From Thermoplasmata archaeon (GTDB lineage: Archaea; Thermoplasmatota; Thermoplasmata; Lutacidiplasmatales; UBA184): a stretch of 60,159 nt of DNA. A program made the position numbers and the translations under genes. The notes under the pieces were generated by a model. That model saw only the letters and a program-made list of their open reading frames with translations. It was not told the DNA's origin and did no database searches. Location: assembly GCA_021790425.1 (NCBI GenBank), contig JAJYEA010000008.1, positions 1-60,159 on the forward strand. The letters are read 5' to 3'. Every line of letters starts with the position of its first letter. Within the stretch, counting starts at the first letter, position 1. This document shows, piece after piece, positions 31,302 to 39,714 of this stretch.

Positions 31302-32120
31302 CTACGGAGTTGCGGGGGCGTGCCCCGCTCCTTCCTCACCGGGGCGGAGCGTCTTGGGAACGAATCCCAGCGGGTGGGTCTCGCCCGGTTCGCGGAGGTT
31401 GATGGGCTGTCGCCCCACGCCGTCGCAGAACGTCACGAACGCGTTGTTCATCGTGATGTCGTCGCTCAGGAGGACGCCGGAGGGAGGGATGGCCGGCCAC
31501 GTCGTCCGGAGCTCGAAGAGGAGCGAGTCGAAGCAATGGTCGCTGTCGTGGAGGAAGAGGTCGACCTTGCCCAGCTGACGCACCAGCTTGGGCAGGATGC
31601 GCTTCGAGTTGCCCAGATGGATCGTCCATCGGTTCCGGAGCTCGGGGGGGACCAGGATCCCGATCCGCGGATCCTTCCAGTGCCCCATGGGGGGGTACTC
31701 GACCGAGTGGAGATGGCCGCGGCCGTTGTCGGCCAGGGCCTGCAGGAAGAAGGCACTGGAGTAGCCGTTCGCCACTCCCGTCTCCAGGATGATCTCGGGC
31801 TTCAGGAGGCGTGTCATGGCATAGAGGAGCTCCCCCCGGGCCGTCCCGATCCCGAAGACGGACTTGTACAGGAAATCCTGGGGCTTTGCGGAGAGCTGGG
31901 CGATGCGGTCGTAGAGCGCCCGCTTTCCCTGGACCTCGTGGATCAGGCCATCGACGTCGGCCCCGGGGAAATGGGCGGAGAGCGTGGGGGTCGGGTCGCG
32001 CAAGTACCGGTCGTACTCCTGGACCCGGCTCTGGTAGAGCTTCTCCCGGGCGTAGCGCTTCTCGAACTGGTAGGTGTCCCACGCCTGGACGGGGTAGCGG
32101 AAGGCGAGGTACCACCTCAC
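31302..32120 (-). CDS. Class I SAM methyltransferase-like protein (Methyltransf_24 type)
   Basis: This 272-residue protein starts at GTG. A helical N-terminal part (residues about 1-95) precedes a Rossmann-like domain with motif I ILETGVANGYSSAFFLQAL, LHSVEYPP as the acidic strand after it, and DLFLHDSDHCFDSLLFEL, the usual layout of the Methyltransf_24 / cephalosporin-hydroxylase-like group. The substrate is unknown; members often act on sugars or small molecules. It is a single gene convergent with the acetyltransferase and divergent from the DoxX-like gene. Confidence 0.75.
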   Translation of the reverse strand: MRWYLAFRYPVQAWDTYQFEKRYAREKLYQSRVQEYDRYLRDPTPTLSAHFPGADVDGLIHEVQGKRALYDRIAQLSAKPQDFLYKSVFGIGTARGELLYAMTRLLKPEIILETGVANGYSSAFFLQALADNGRGHLHSVEYPPMGHWKDPRIGILVPPELRNRWTIHLGNSKRILPKLVRQLGKVDLFLHDSDHCFDSLLFELRTTWPAIPPSGVLLSDDITMNNAFVTFCDGVGRQPINLREPGETHPLGFVPKTLRPGEEGAGHAPATP

Positions 32121-32267
32121 GGGAACCGCCCTCGGATTTCCAGGACCAGGAGTGACGGGTGCCCCATCGTACGCTTCGCCGGCATCAGCTCTCGGGGGAC
32201 TTAAGCCTGCCCCGGGTTCGAGGCATCCTTAAGCTCCCCGGTTACCTCGCGAAGGGAAACCTGCGCC

Positions 32268-33323
32268 ATGGTGTCCCTTCTCCGAGCAAGCATGATCCAT
32301 CTCCGCGAGCAGTGGAGGGACCACCCCCACGGGGTCGCGATCGACCTGCTCCGCCTCGGGATGGGAATCGTCTGGGCGCTGGACCTCATCTTCATCCTGG
32401 ACCCGGCCAACCAGTACTTCTCCTCCTTCTCGTCCGTGGCCCAGGGATACGCCAGCCAGTCGCTCGGCGGGGGGGCCCTTCCGAACTACGTGGCGGCCCA
32501 CTCCCTCGTCTTCGCCTGGCTCATCGCCCTGGTCACCGCCTACCTGGCGGTGGCCTTCCTGTTCGGTCTCACCACCCGCCTGGCCTGCATCGTGGGCGCT
32601 GCGTCCTCCGTGTTCTTCCTCTGGACCCAGTTCCTCATGACCTTCATGATCCCCGGGGGGACCGACGTCGGCGCCCATCCCTTGTATCTCCTGATCTACC
32701 TCGTGCTCTTCGTCGGGGGAGCCGGGAGGTATCTCGCCGTGGACGCCTTCCTCTGGGAGGGCGGAGGTCCCCGCCTCAAGGCCCTCGTCCGGTGGCTGTT
32801 CACTCCCCCACCCGTTCCCTCCACCGAAAGGGCCGGCACCACCCCCGAGGGCGCGCCGGCCCCTCGTCGCCTCCGCCGGCCGTTCTGGGCCGGAAGTGCG
32901 GCGGCGCTGGTCGTCGGGGTCGTCCTGGTCGTAGCCATGGTGGGGGTCCAGGAGGCCCAGTCCACCCCGTCGAACCCGTATCCGAACTTGGTCGACATCG
33001 TGGGCACCGAGTACACCATCCTGTACCCGGCGAACGCGACAACCGGGGGCTTTGGCCCCTCGCAGCAGTCGGGATGCTTTGGGTGCCACGAGTTCGTCTC
33101 CCCAGGCAACATCACCCTCGAGGAGGAGATGTTGACCAACAAGGGTACGAGTCCCGAGACGATCGACTCCATGACCGTGGCCGCGCCGTTCGTGCTGGTC
33201 AAAGGGCCCTCGCTCCCGATGACGGTACCGGCCCACGGCGGGATGGCGATGTTCCTCGTGACGCTCCAGGCTCCCGCCGCTCCCGGGGAGTACACGCTCG
33301 CCATCACCTTCACGGTCTCCTGA
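32268..33323 (+). CDS. DoxX-like membrane protein with extracytoplasmic CxxCH domain
   Basis: This 351-residue protein has a DoxX/TQO-type membrane domain of four main helices (residues about 25-165: AIDLLRLGMGIVWALDLIF, VAFLFGLTTRLACIVGA, YLLIYLVLFVGGAGRYLAVD). A basic, proline-rich linker and a fifth helix (GSAAALVVGVVLVVAMVGV) follow, then an outer domain of about 110 residues. The outer domain contains a single SGCFGCHEF, a CxxCH motif that could bind haem c or form a disulfide, and ends in an immunoglobulin or cupredoxin-like beta region (VPAHGGMAMFLVTLQAP). It may be a redox protein; the partner is unknown. Two CTTAAG boxes at about 32200 and 32230 lie upstream. Confidence 0.72.
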   Translation: MVSLLRASMIHLREQWRDHPHGVAIDLLRLGMGIVWALDLIFILDPANQYFSSFSSVAQGYASQSLGGGALPNYVAAHSLVFAWLIALVTAYLAVAFLFGLTTRLACIVGAASSVFFLWTQFLMTFMIPGGTDVGAHPLYLLIYLVLFVGGAGRYLAVDAFLWEGGGPRLKALVRWLFTPPPVPSTERAGTTPEGAPAPRRLRRPFWAGSAAALVVGVVLVVAMVGVQEAQSTPSNPYPNLVDIVGTEYTILYPANATTGGFGPSQQSGCFGCHEFVSPGNITLEEEMLTNKGTSPETIDSMTVAAPFVLVKGPSLPMTVPAHGGMAMFLVTLQAPAAPGEYTLAITFTVS

Positions 33324-33403
33324 GCGCGGCACCGGGAACGCCGGTCCCCGTGTCGCAACCCTCGGTGCGGGATCGAACGTGGGCTCAGGCCCGGCCGTGT
33401 GCG

Positions 33404-34339
33404 TCAGGTCGGTGGCGAGCTTGGCGTGGACCGGGTCCCCGGTCCCATGAGCGCCAGCGCTCCCCCGAGGAAGGCCAGCGGGACACCCAGCACGGCGACC
33501 CATGCCACGGTCGTTCCGAGCAGCACGACGACGAAGAGGAGCGTGAAGACGGGGATCGTGGCATTGATCACCGCGGGCACGACCACGGAGAGGCGCCGCG
33601 CGGACTCGAAGAAGAACCAGGGCCCGAGGAAGAAGCTCGTCACGCCGAGCACGACGAGGAGCACCCAACCCCGGGAGTCCAGGGGTCCCGGGAATCCTCC
33701 GATCCCGGTCAGCAGGACCGCCCCGACCGCGGCGATGGCGAAGGCGAGGAGCGAGGCGGAGGCCACCAGATGCTCGGTCGGGGTGGTGCGGGAGAGCCGC
33801 GCCACCAAGAGGAAGTACGCTCCCACCAGGAAGGGGAGCGGGAGCGCCACGAGCCACGCCGTGCCTGAGAGCCCCGTCACTCCCCCTCCCCCCACGATGG
33901 AGAGCGTTCCCCCGAAGGTGGCCACCGCGACCCCTCCCCAGAAGACGGGGCGCATCACCTGCTCCCGGCCCTCGTTCCACAGGACGAGGTTCATCGCGGG
34001 GATCAAGGCCACGTCCCCCAGCAGCGTGAGGATCGCCGTCGTGACGGCTCCGGCGAGCCGGGTGGAGACCACCACGTCCGCCTGCATCGCGACCAACAGC
34101 ACTCCCGCGAGCAAACCCTCGCGGGTGCGGAGGGGAGCGAGGGCATCGGCCCAACCTCCTCCGGTCCGCCGGGCGGCCACCACGAGGAAGGGAAGCCCCC
34201 CGAAGAGGAAGGGGAAGGCGAGCACGGCCCCATCGACGTCGGGGGAGAGCCAGAGGACGAAGGGATAGTAGGTGGCCCAGAGGATTGCCGCCAGGAAGGC
34301 GAGCGTGGCCGCCTCCCTGCGGGAGGAGAAGTTCGTCAC
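33404..34339 (-). CDS. EamA/DMT-family transporter
   Basis: This 311-residue membrane protein with about ten helices is of the drug/metabolite transporter superfamily, made of two EamA repeats. The first begins at EAATLAFLAAILWATYYPFV, the second around VASASLLAFAIAAVGAVLL. The start is GTG. The substrate is unknown; relatives export amino acids or take up metabolites. It follows the purN-purM fusion on the same strand with a 6-bp gap, so it is probably the last gene of the long minus-strand operon that begins with ADH synthase. Confidence 0.82.
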   Translation of the reverse strand: MTNFSSRREAATLAFLAAILWATYYPFVLWLSPDVDGAVLAFPFLFGGLPFLVVAARRTGGGWADALAPLRTREGLLAGVLLVAMQADVVVSTRLAGAVTTAILTLLGDVALIPAMNLVLWNEGREQVMRPVFWGGVAVATFGGTLSIVGGGGVTGLSGTAWLVALPLPFLVGAYFLLVARLSRTTPTEHLVASASLLAFAIAAVGAVLLTGIGGFPGPLDSRGWVLLVVLGVTSFFLGPWFFFESARRLSVVVPAVINATIPVFTLLFVVVLLGTTVAWVAVLGVPLAFLGGALALMGPGTRSTPSSPPT

Positions 34340-34345
34340 GAGCCT

Positions 34346-35992
34346 TCAGTAGCTGGAGTAGCGGACCCCGAGCGACGGCAGCACGACCCCCTTTCCACTG
34401 CCGACGTGACCGATGACCTGGGCATCCCGGGCCCCGTGGGTACGCAGGAGGCGGAGGGCGCTCTCCTCCTCTTCGGCCCGGACGGCCACCACGAAGCCGA
34501 TCCCCATGTTGAAGGTCCGGTAGAGCTCCTCGGGGGAGAGGCCGGAAACGCGGCTCACCCATTCGAAAAGCCCGCGGGGGGGCGGCATCTGGTCGAGGCA
34601 GAATTCGAGGTCCTTCCGGATCCGGAGCAGGTTCTTGGAGAAGGCGCCTCCGGTGATGTTCGCGAGGGCCGTGGGGAGTCCCGCCCGGAGGAGCGGTTCC
34701 ACGAACGGGCCGTAGGTCCGGGTGGGGGCCAAGAGCGCTTCGCCCAGCGGCCGGTCCACACCGGCCACCCTCCCCCGGAGAGGTATCCGACGCTCCTCCA
34801 CCAGTCGACGGACGAGGGTGTAGCCGTTGGTGTGGAACCCGCTCGAGGCGAGCCCGATGAGCACGTCCCCCGGACGGAGCCGGCTCCCGTCGATGGGTTT
34901 GCGCCCCGGGGGGAAGAAGCCGAGGGCGGTGGCCGAAAGATCGTAGGGGGAGGAGAGCAGGTCCGGGACCACGGCGGTCTCCCCGCCCAGGAGGGAGCAT
35001 CCCGCCCGGGAGAGTCCGCGGTTGAGCCCCATCCCGATCCGGGTGAGCACCTTGCCGTCGGGCACTTTGCACGCGATGTAGTCTACGAGGGCGGACGGGA
35101 GGGACCCGGTCGCCAGCAGGTCGTTGACGTTCATCGCGACCATGTCCTCCCCTACCTCCTCCCAGCGACCCAGGGTCTGGGCCAGGAGGACCTTGGTCCC
35201 CACGTTGTCCGTGGTCAGGGCGAGAAGGGAGTCGCCGATGCGGATCACGCCGGCAAAGTACCCCGAGGAGACGATGGGGCGGCCCCGGGTCGCCGGGGCC
35301 CGGTAGCGCACCGCACGCAGGAGGAGCCGGAGAGAATCGCGGACGTGTCGCGTGTCGACCCCCGCGGCGGCATAGTCGAGGGCCTCGGCGTGCCACGGAA
35401 GTGGGAGTTCGCCGGTCGCGAAACGCCGCACGGTGTCCACGAGGAGCTCGCGCTCGACGGGCTTCTGTCGCTCCGAGAGCTCCTCGGCGGTCTCACCCGC
35501 GCGCACGTCCAGGGTGCTTTGCGCGATGGTCGGGCCCCGGTCGACGTCCTTCGTCACCAGGTGAACGGTCGAGCCGGTGGACGGGTCACCGGAGGCCAAG
35601 ACGGCGGCATGGACCTTGGTCCCGTACATCCCGGGTCCCCCGTACTTGGGAAGGAGCGAGGGGTGAAGATTGACGATCCTCCCGGGAAAGGCATCGAGGA
35701 GGGGCCCCCGGAGGATGCGCAGGAATCCTGCTAGGAGGACCAGGTCGCAGCGCGCTGCCTTGAGGTGGGACGCGAGCACCTCCTCCCAGGCCCCGGGGGC
35801 TTGCGGGGACGGGAGGACCACGAGCGTGGGGAGGCCCAGGGATTGCGCCCGCTGGAGCGCCGGCGCCTGGGGGCGGTCCGTGGCCACGAGCACGACGCGC
35901 GCGGGTATCCGACCCGCGGCCGCGGCCTCCGCCACGGCGTACATCGTGGTCCCCTCGCCCGACGCCAGCACACCGACCCGCAACGGTTCCAT
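34346..35992 (-). CDS. purNM: PurN-PurM fusion: GAR formyltransferase plus AIR synthetase
   Basis: This bifunctional 548-residue purine enzyme has PurN at residues about 1-195 (VGVLASGEGTTMYAVAEAA, the catalytic region VNLHPSLLPKYGGPGMYG with His, and DRGPTIAQ with Asp) and PurM from about 200 to the end (LALTTDNVGTKVLLAQTL, VAMNVNDLLATGSLP, SSGFHTNGYTLVR, LANITGGAFSKNLLRI). PurN uses 10-formyl-tetrahydrofolate; PurM closes the imidazole ring with ATP. The two steps are not consecutive, since PurL/PurQ act between them. Vertebrate GART joins PurD-PurM-PurN in a different order. The start at ATG is preferred over an in-frame GTG ten codons earlier. Confidence 0.92.
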   Translation of the reverse strand: MEPLRVGVLASGEGTTMYAVAEAAAAGRIPARVVLVATDRPQAPALQRAQSLGLPTLVVLPSPQAPGAWEEVLASHLKAARCDLVLLAGFLRILRGPLLDAFPGRIVNLHPSLLPKYGGPGMYGTKVHAAVLASGDPSTGSTVHLVTKDVDRGPTIAQSTLDVRAGETAEELSERQKPVERELLVDTVRRFATGELPLPWHAEALDYAAAGVDTRHVRDSLRLLLRAVRYRAPATRGRPIVSSGYFAGVIRIGDSLLALTTDNVGTKVLLAQTLGRWEEVGEDMVAMNVNDLLATGSLPSALVDYIACKVPDGKVLTRIGMGLNRGLSRAGCSLLGGETAVVPDLLSSPYDLSATALGFFPPGRKPIDGSRLRPGDVLIGLASSGFHTNGYTLVRRLVEERRIPLRGRVAGVDRPLGEALLAPTRTYGPFVEPLLRAGLPTALANITGGAFSKNLLRIRKDLEFCLDQMPPPRGLFEWVSRVSGLSPEELYRTFNMGIGFVVAVRAEEEESALRLLRTHGARDAQVIGHVGSGKGVVLPSLGVRYSSY

Positions 35993-36055
35993 CCGTTCGC
36001 CTCGACCCCGGGAGAGGGGCACCCTTGAAGAAGATTGCCGCGGGGGTCGGGAAGG

Positions 36056-37312
36056 TCAGGGACGGGGAGCCTGGCCGGGAGGACTGCCGTTCATCGAGTA
36101 GCTCCGCCCCTTCCAGGGCATCATGCCTCCGGAGAGTCCGTGGCGGAGGTTCCTCAGGAGCATGGCGAAGTAGAAGAGGCACGCGAGGGGGTAGAGCAGG
36201 CCGTATCGCAGGGGGGCGCGCAGGGCGTGTTGGTATCCGACCTGCTTCGCGACCGTGAGGCCGACCAGGGAGAGCCCCACGGTGAGCCAGGGAAGGGCGC
36301 CGCCGGCCAGGAGCGCCACCGCGATCACGAGGAAGGGTGACCAGAAGAGCCCGAAGACGGCCACGAGGAACCCCACCTGCCGCACCGCCGAGAAGTGCGT
36401 CCCATGCAGGTTCTTCGACAGTCCCTCGTACATCTCGCGGGGGCCCTCGTACATCCGCGTCGTGAGCAGGTCCGGGGCCCAGCACACCCAGATCGCGCCC
36501 CCGGTGCGCTTGACCTCCTGGGCCAGACGAACGTCCTCGAGGACGTCCCCGCGGATCCGCTCGTGCCCGCCGCACCGGTCGTATCCTTCCCGGGTCATGA
36601 GGAGGAACTGGCCGTTCGCCATCGCCCGTTTCGAGGTGCGCCGGTTCACGTGCGGGGTGACGAAGTAGAGGAGGACGAGCTGGACGTAGAGCGGGAGCAC
36701 CACGCGCTCCCAGAAGCTCTCCATCACGACCCGCGACGCGAAGGTGACCATCTCGACGCCTCGCCGCTCCTGCTCCCAGGCCGCTGCGCGCAGGGTCGGC
36801 GGCGCGAGACGCGTGTCCGCGTCGAGGAAGAGGAGCAGGTCCCCGGTCGCGTGCTGCTGCCCGATGTGGCAGGCCCAGCTCTTCCCGACCCATCCCGCGG
36901 GTAGCGGGGGCTCATGGATCGTGACGGGTCGGAGGGGATGCTCCGTGGCCACGGACCACGTGCGATCCGTCGAGCCCCCGTCCACCACGATCACCTCTAC
37001 GGAGCCCCCTCGGGCCGCATAATCCTGGGTCCTCAGATCGTCGAGGCACCGGGCCAAGTCCCGCTCCTCGTTCCTCGCGGGAACGATCACCGAGAGCCGG
37101 TGGGGCCGCCGCGGGTCACCGACCTCTCCGACCGTCAGCTCCGGCATCTGGTAGGCGAGGACGACCGGGATCCCGTTTCCGACGAAGATCACCACGAAGT
37201 AGAGAACGGCCAACGCGATCGCCCATGGGGAGACCAGGAGGATCGCCGGGACGTACGGCGTGAGGAGCCCGGCCCCCAACGAAGTTCCCGCCAGTCCGGA
37301 CGCGGCGCGCAC
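36056..37312 (-). CDS. Membrane glycosyltransferase, family 2
   Basis: This 418-residue GT2 enzyme is tethered by an N-terminal helix (IALAVLYFVVIFVGNGIPV) and about three C-terminal helices. The GT-A core shows LSVIVPARNEERDLARCL, VIVVDGGSTDRTW, the DxD-type LFLDADTR and the EDVRLA motif that provides the catalytic base. The C-terminal PWKGRSY resembles the WKGRxY end of carotenoid or hopanoid-associated glycosyltransferases (CruC/HpnB-like), so a lipid or isoprenoid acceptor is possible. The start is GTG, 15 bp after lysC, and it is probably in the same transcript. Confidence 0.83.
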   Translation of the reverse strand: MRAASGLAGTSLGAGLLTPYVPAILLVSPWAIALAVLYFVVIFVGNGIPVVLAYQMPELTVGEVGDPRRPHRLSVIVPARNEERDLARCLDDLRTQDYAARGGSVEVIVVDGGSTDRTWSVATEHPLRPVTIHEPPLPAGWVGKSWACHIGQQHATGDLLLFLDADTRLAPPTLRAAAWEQERRGVEMVTFASRVVMESFWERVVLPLYVQLVLLYFVTPHVNRRTSKRAMANGQFLLMTREGYDRCGGHERIRGDVLEDVRLAQEVKRTGGAIWVCWAPDLLTTRMYEGPREMYEGLSKNLHGTHFSAVRQVGFLVAVFGLFWSPFLVIAVALLAGGALPWLTVGLSLVGLTVAKQVGYQHALRAPLRYGLLYPLACLFYFAMLLRNLRHGLSGGMMPWKGRSYSMNGSPPGQAPRP

Positions 37313-37327
37313 GGTTCCTCCGGGGGT

Positions 37328-38638
37328 CTACCTCGACTCGACGAGGGCGCGGTGCAGGTCGAGCAGGGCGTCCTTCCCGGCCTCGATCGGGACCGCGAGC
37401 GAGAGCGAGCGCGGGCTCGCGCTGAAGCCCTGCGCCGACCGGAGCACGGCCAGGGGCACGCGCCCGAGGTCCTCGATGATCCCGTCGCCGATCGCCGTGA
37501 GGAGCGCGATGGGGAACGGTCCCTCCACGATCACCGCGTGGTCCCCCGACAGGGAACCGAGCACCTCGACCGCCTGGCGCGTGTGGCCGGGCTCGAGCAC
37601 GATGGACAGGAGCGCGGAGGAGGTGAACAGGGTGACCATGTTGATGCGCGCGTGGGCGAGCTCGTCCGAGACCGCGGCCACCACTCCCGGCCGGTTGGCC
37701 CCGTTCGGCACCCGCACTCGTGCGAGATGCAGGGGGCGCAGGAGCGTCACCGCCCGGTGGGGCCGGGCCGGGTCGCTCCGTGAGATCACGGTGGCGGTCT
37801 CGGGATGCTCCAGCGAGCGCACGAGGATCTCCACCCCGGCCTGCCGCGCGGGCTCGATGGTGAGCGGGTGGAGCACGCGGGCACCGAACTGGGCCATCTC
37901 CTCTGCCTCCTCGTAGGAGAGTCGGGCCAGGTGTCGCGCCCCCGGGACGTGGCGCGGATCGGCGCTGAAGACCGCCACGTCCTTCTTCACCAGCTCGACC
38001 CGCGTCGCACCGAGGATCGCCCCGATCGCGGTGGCGGAGTAGTCGGAACCCCCGCGGCCGAGGACGGCGACCCGCCCCTCGAGGCTCCGTCCGAAAAAGC
38101 CGGTCACGACGGGGACCTCGTGGGCGCGGAGCATCCTCCGCAGGGTGGACGCGACGTGCGGGCGCGAGTGGTCGATGAGGATGCAGGAGGCCCCGTAGGC
38201 GTTGTCGGTCATGAGCCCGAGCCGGTCCGCCTCGACCGCCACCGCCGGGATCGATGCTTCCCGGAAGAGCCCGGCGACCCAATGGGCCGCGAGCCGCTCC
38301 CCGAGGCTCAGCAACCGGTCGGCGAGCGGCAGGTCGCCCGGGCGTCCGCGCTCGACCCGTGCGAGGAGGGTCGGAAGGGAGCGGAGGTGCGCCCGCCCCG
38401 CCTCGGGGAGGCGGGGATGGCGGCGCTCGAGCTCCTCGTAGATCTCCCGGTGCACTTGGACCGCCCGCGGGTCCCCGAGGATCTTCAGCAGGAGGTCGGT
38501 CACTCCCTCGCGCGCCGAGACGACGACCACGACGGGCGATCCCTCGGCTTGGAGCTCCCGCACGTGATGGATGACCGCGGGCACCGTCGACAGCGAGGCC
38601 CCGCCGAACTTCACGACGGTCGGTCGGGTCCGGGTCAC
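37328..38638 (-). CDS. lysC: Aspartate kinase
   Basis: This 436-residue enzyme makes aspartyl-4-phosphate, the first step to lysine, threonine and methionine and, here, to the aspartate semialdehyde used by ADH synthase. Motifs are VVKFGGASLST at the N-terminus, FFGRSLEGRVAVLGRGGSDYSA (ATP site), and EMAQFGARVLHPLTIEPA. Two ACT-like regulatory units follow (RVPNGANRPGVVAAVSDELA and the last 70 residues), so feedback inhibition is likely, although the effector cannot be told. The start GTG overlaps the asd stop as GTGA. It directly follows asd in the shikimate operon. Confidence 0.94.
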   Translation of the reverse strand: MTRTRPTVVKFGGASLSTVPAVIHHVRELQAEGSPVVVVVSAREGVTDLLLKILGDPRAVQVHREIYEELERRHPRLPEAGRAHLRSLPTLLARVERGRPGDLPLADRLLSLGERLAAHWVAGLFREASIPAVAVEADRLGLMTDNAYGASCILIDHSRPHVASTLRRMLRAHEVPVVTGFFGRSLEGRVAVLGRGGSDYSATAIGAILGATRVELVKKDVAVFSADPRHVPGARHLARLSYEEAEEMAQFGARVLHPLTIEPARQAGVEILVRSLEHPETATVISRSDPARPHRAVTLLRPLHLARVRVPNGANRPGVVAAVSDELAHARINMVTLFTSSALLSIVLEPGHTRQAVEVLGSLSGDHAVIVEGPFPIALLTAIGDGIIEDLGRVPLAVLRSAQGFSASPRSLSLAVPIEAGKDALLDLHRALVESR

Positions 38639-39714
38639 CGTGTCTTCCTCGGACCCCGGGGAGCGAGATACCCGCGGTGGTAGGCGAGTTCCGCGTTGAT
38701 CACCGAGCCGCCCGCCCCTCCCCGGACCGCATTGTGGGTCAGCACGAAGAAGCGCAGGTACGGGGGTTGCCACCGGATGCGGCCCACGACCGCGGCCATC
38801 CCCCGCGCCCGGGCGGGGGTCCCCGCCCACCGGTCGCGGAGCGGCTGGGGGCGATCCGGTTGCCGGGTCACCAGGATGGGAGGTCGGGGGGCCGTGGGCA
38901 GTCCCTCGCCCCGCAGCGGGTCGAAGTGCTCGAGGGCCCCGACGATCTCCTCCAGAGAGGGGGTCTTCCGCGCCTTGAGGGTCACCGCCTCGAGGTGGCC
39001 GTCCCGTACGGCGACGCGCACGCACTGGGCGAGGAACGGCGCGGCCGCGGACTCCACCCGCTTTCCCCGTCGGGATCCGAGGATGTAGGCGGCCTCCTGT
39101 TCCACCTTCTCCTCCTCCTTCGGGATGTAGGGCACGACGTTGTCGGTGACGGAGAGGGAGGCCACCCCCGGGAACCCGGCACCGGAGAGCGCCTGGTAGG
39201 AGGAGACGGCAATCCACTCCGGCCGAAGGAGAGGGAGGAGGGGGGCGAGCGGCAGCACGAGCCCCGTGGTGGTGCAGTTCGGGTTCGTGACGAGCGGTGC
39301 CCGTGTCCCGGGGCTCGGAAGGAGCCCCAGGTGATCGGCATTGACCTCGGGCACGAGGAGCGGCACGCCGGGCTCCATCCGATGGTCGGCGGTGTTCGTG
39401 AAGACCGCGATCCCCCGGCGCACGCACTCGGTCTCGATGGGCCCCGCGAGCCCCGAGGGGATCGCGCCGAAGACGATCCGCACCCCCAGCTTCTCGAGAC
39501 GCGCCGGCGTGGCTTCCACGATGCGCTCCCCAGCCAGGGCCGATGGAGGCTCCTCCGCCGGATGCCAGGCCTCCTCGAGCGTCTTCCCCGCGGACCGGTC
39601 CGTGCCCACGAGGAGCGGGGTGTCGAACCAAGGGTGGTCCGCCAGCAGTCGCGCGAAGTGCTGGCCGATGTAGCCGCTCGCACCGAGGATGGCACAGGGC
39701 AGTTTGTCGCTCAC
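38635..39714 (-). CDS. asd: Aspartate-semialdehyde dehydrogenase
   Basis: This 359-residue NADPH enzyme converts aspartyl phosphate to aspartate semialdehyde. It has the Rossmann opening CAILGASGYIGQHFARLL, the nucleophile Cys in TNPNCTTTGLVLPL and the C-terminal FFVLTHNAVRGGAGG, and belongs to the archaeal/fungal ASD subgroup by length and by PNCTT. The start is GTG and overlaps the aroC stop (GTGA); its stop overlaps lysC in the same way. Its product is a substrate of ADH synthase, five genes upstream in the same run, which gives a metabolic reason for the linkage. Confidence 0.94.
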   Translation of the reverse strand: MSDKLPCAILGASGYIGQHFARLLADHPWFDTPLLVGTDRSAGKTLEEAWHPAEEPPSALAGERIVEATPARLEKLGVRIVFGAIPSGLAGPIETECVRRGIAVFTNTADHRMEPGVPLLVPEVNADHLGLLPSPGTRAPLVTNPNCTTTGLVLPLAPLLPLLRPEWIAVSSYQALSGAGFPGVASLSVTDNVVPYIPKEEEKVEQEAAYILGSRRGKRVESAAAPFLAQCVRVAVRDGHLEAVTLKARKTPSLEEIVGALEHFDPLRGEGLPTAPRPPILVTRQPDRPQPLRDRWAGTPARARGMAAVVGRIRWQPPYLRFFVLTHNAVRGGAGGSVINAELAYHRGYLAPRGPRKTR

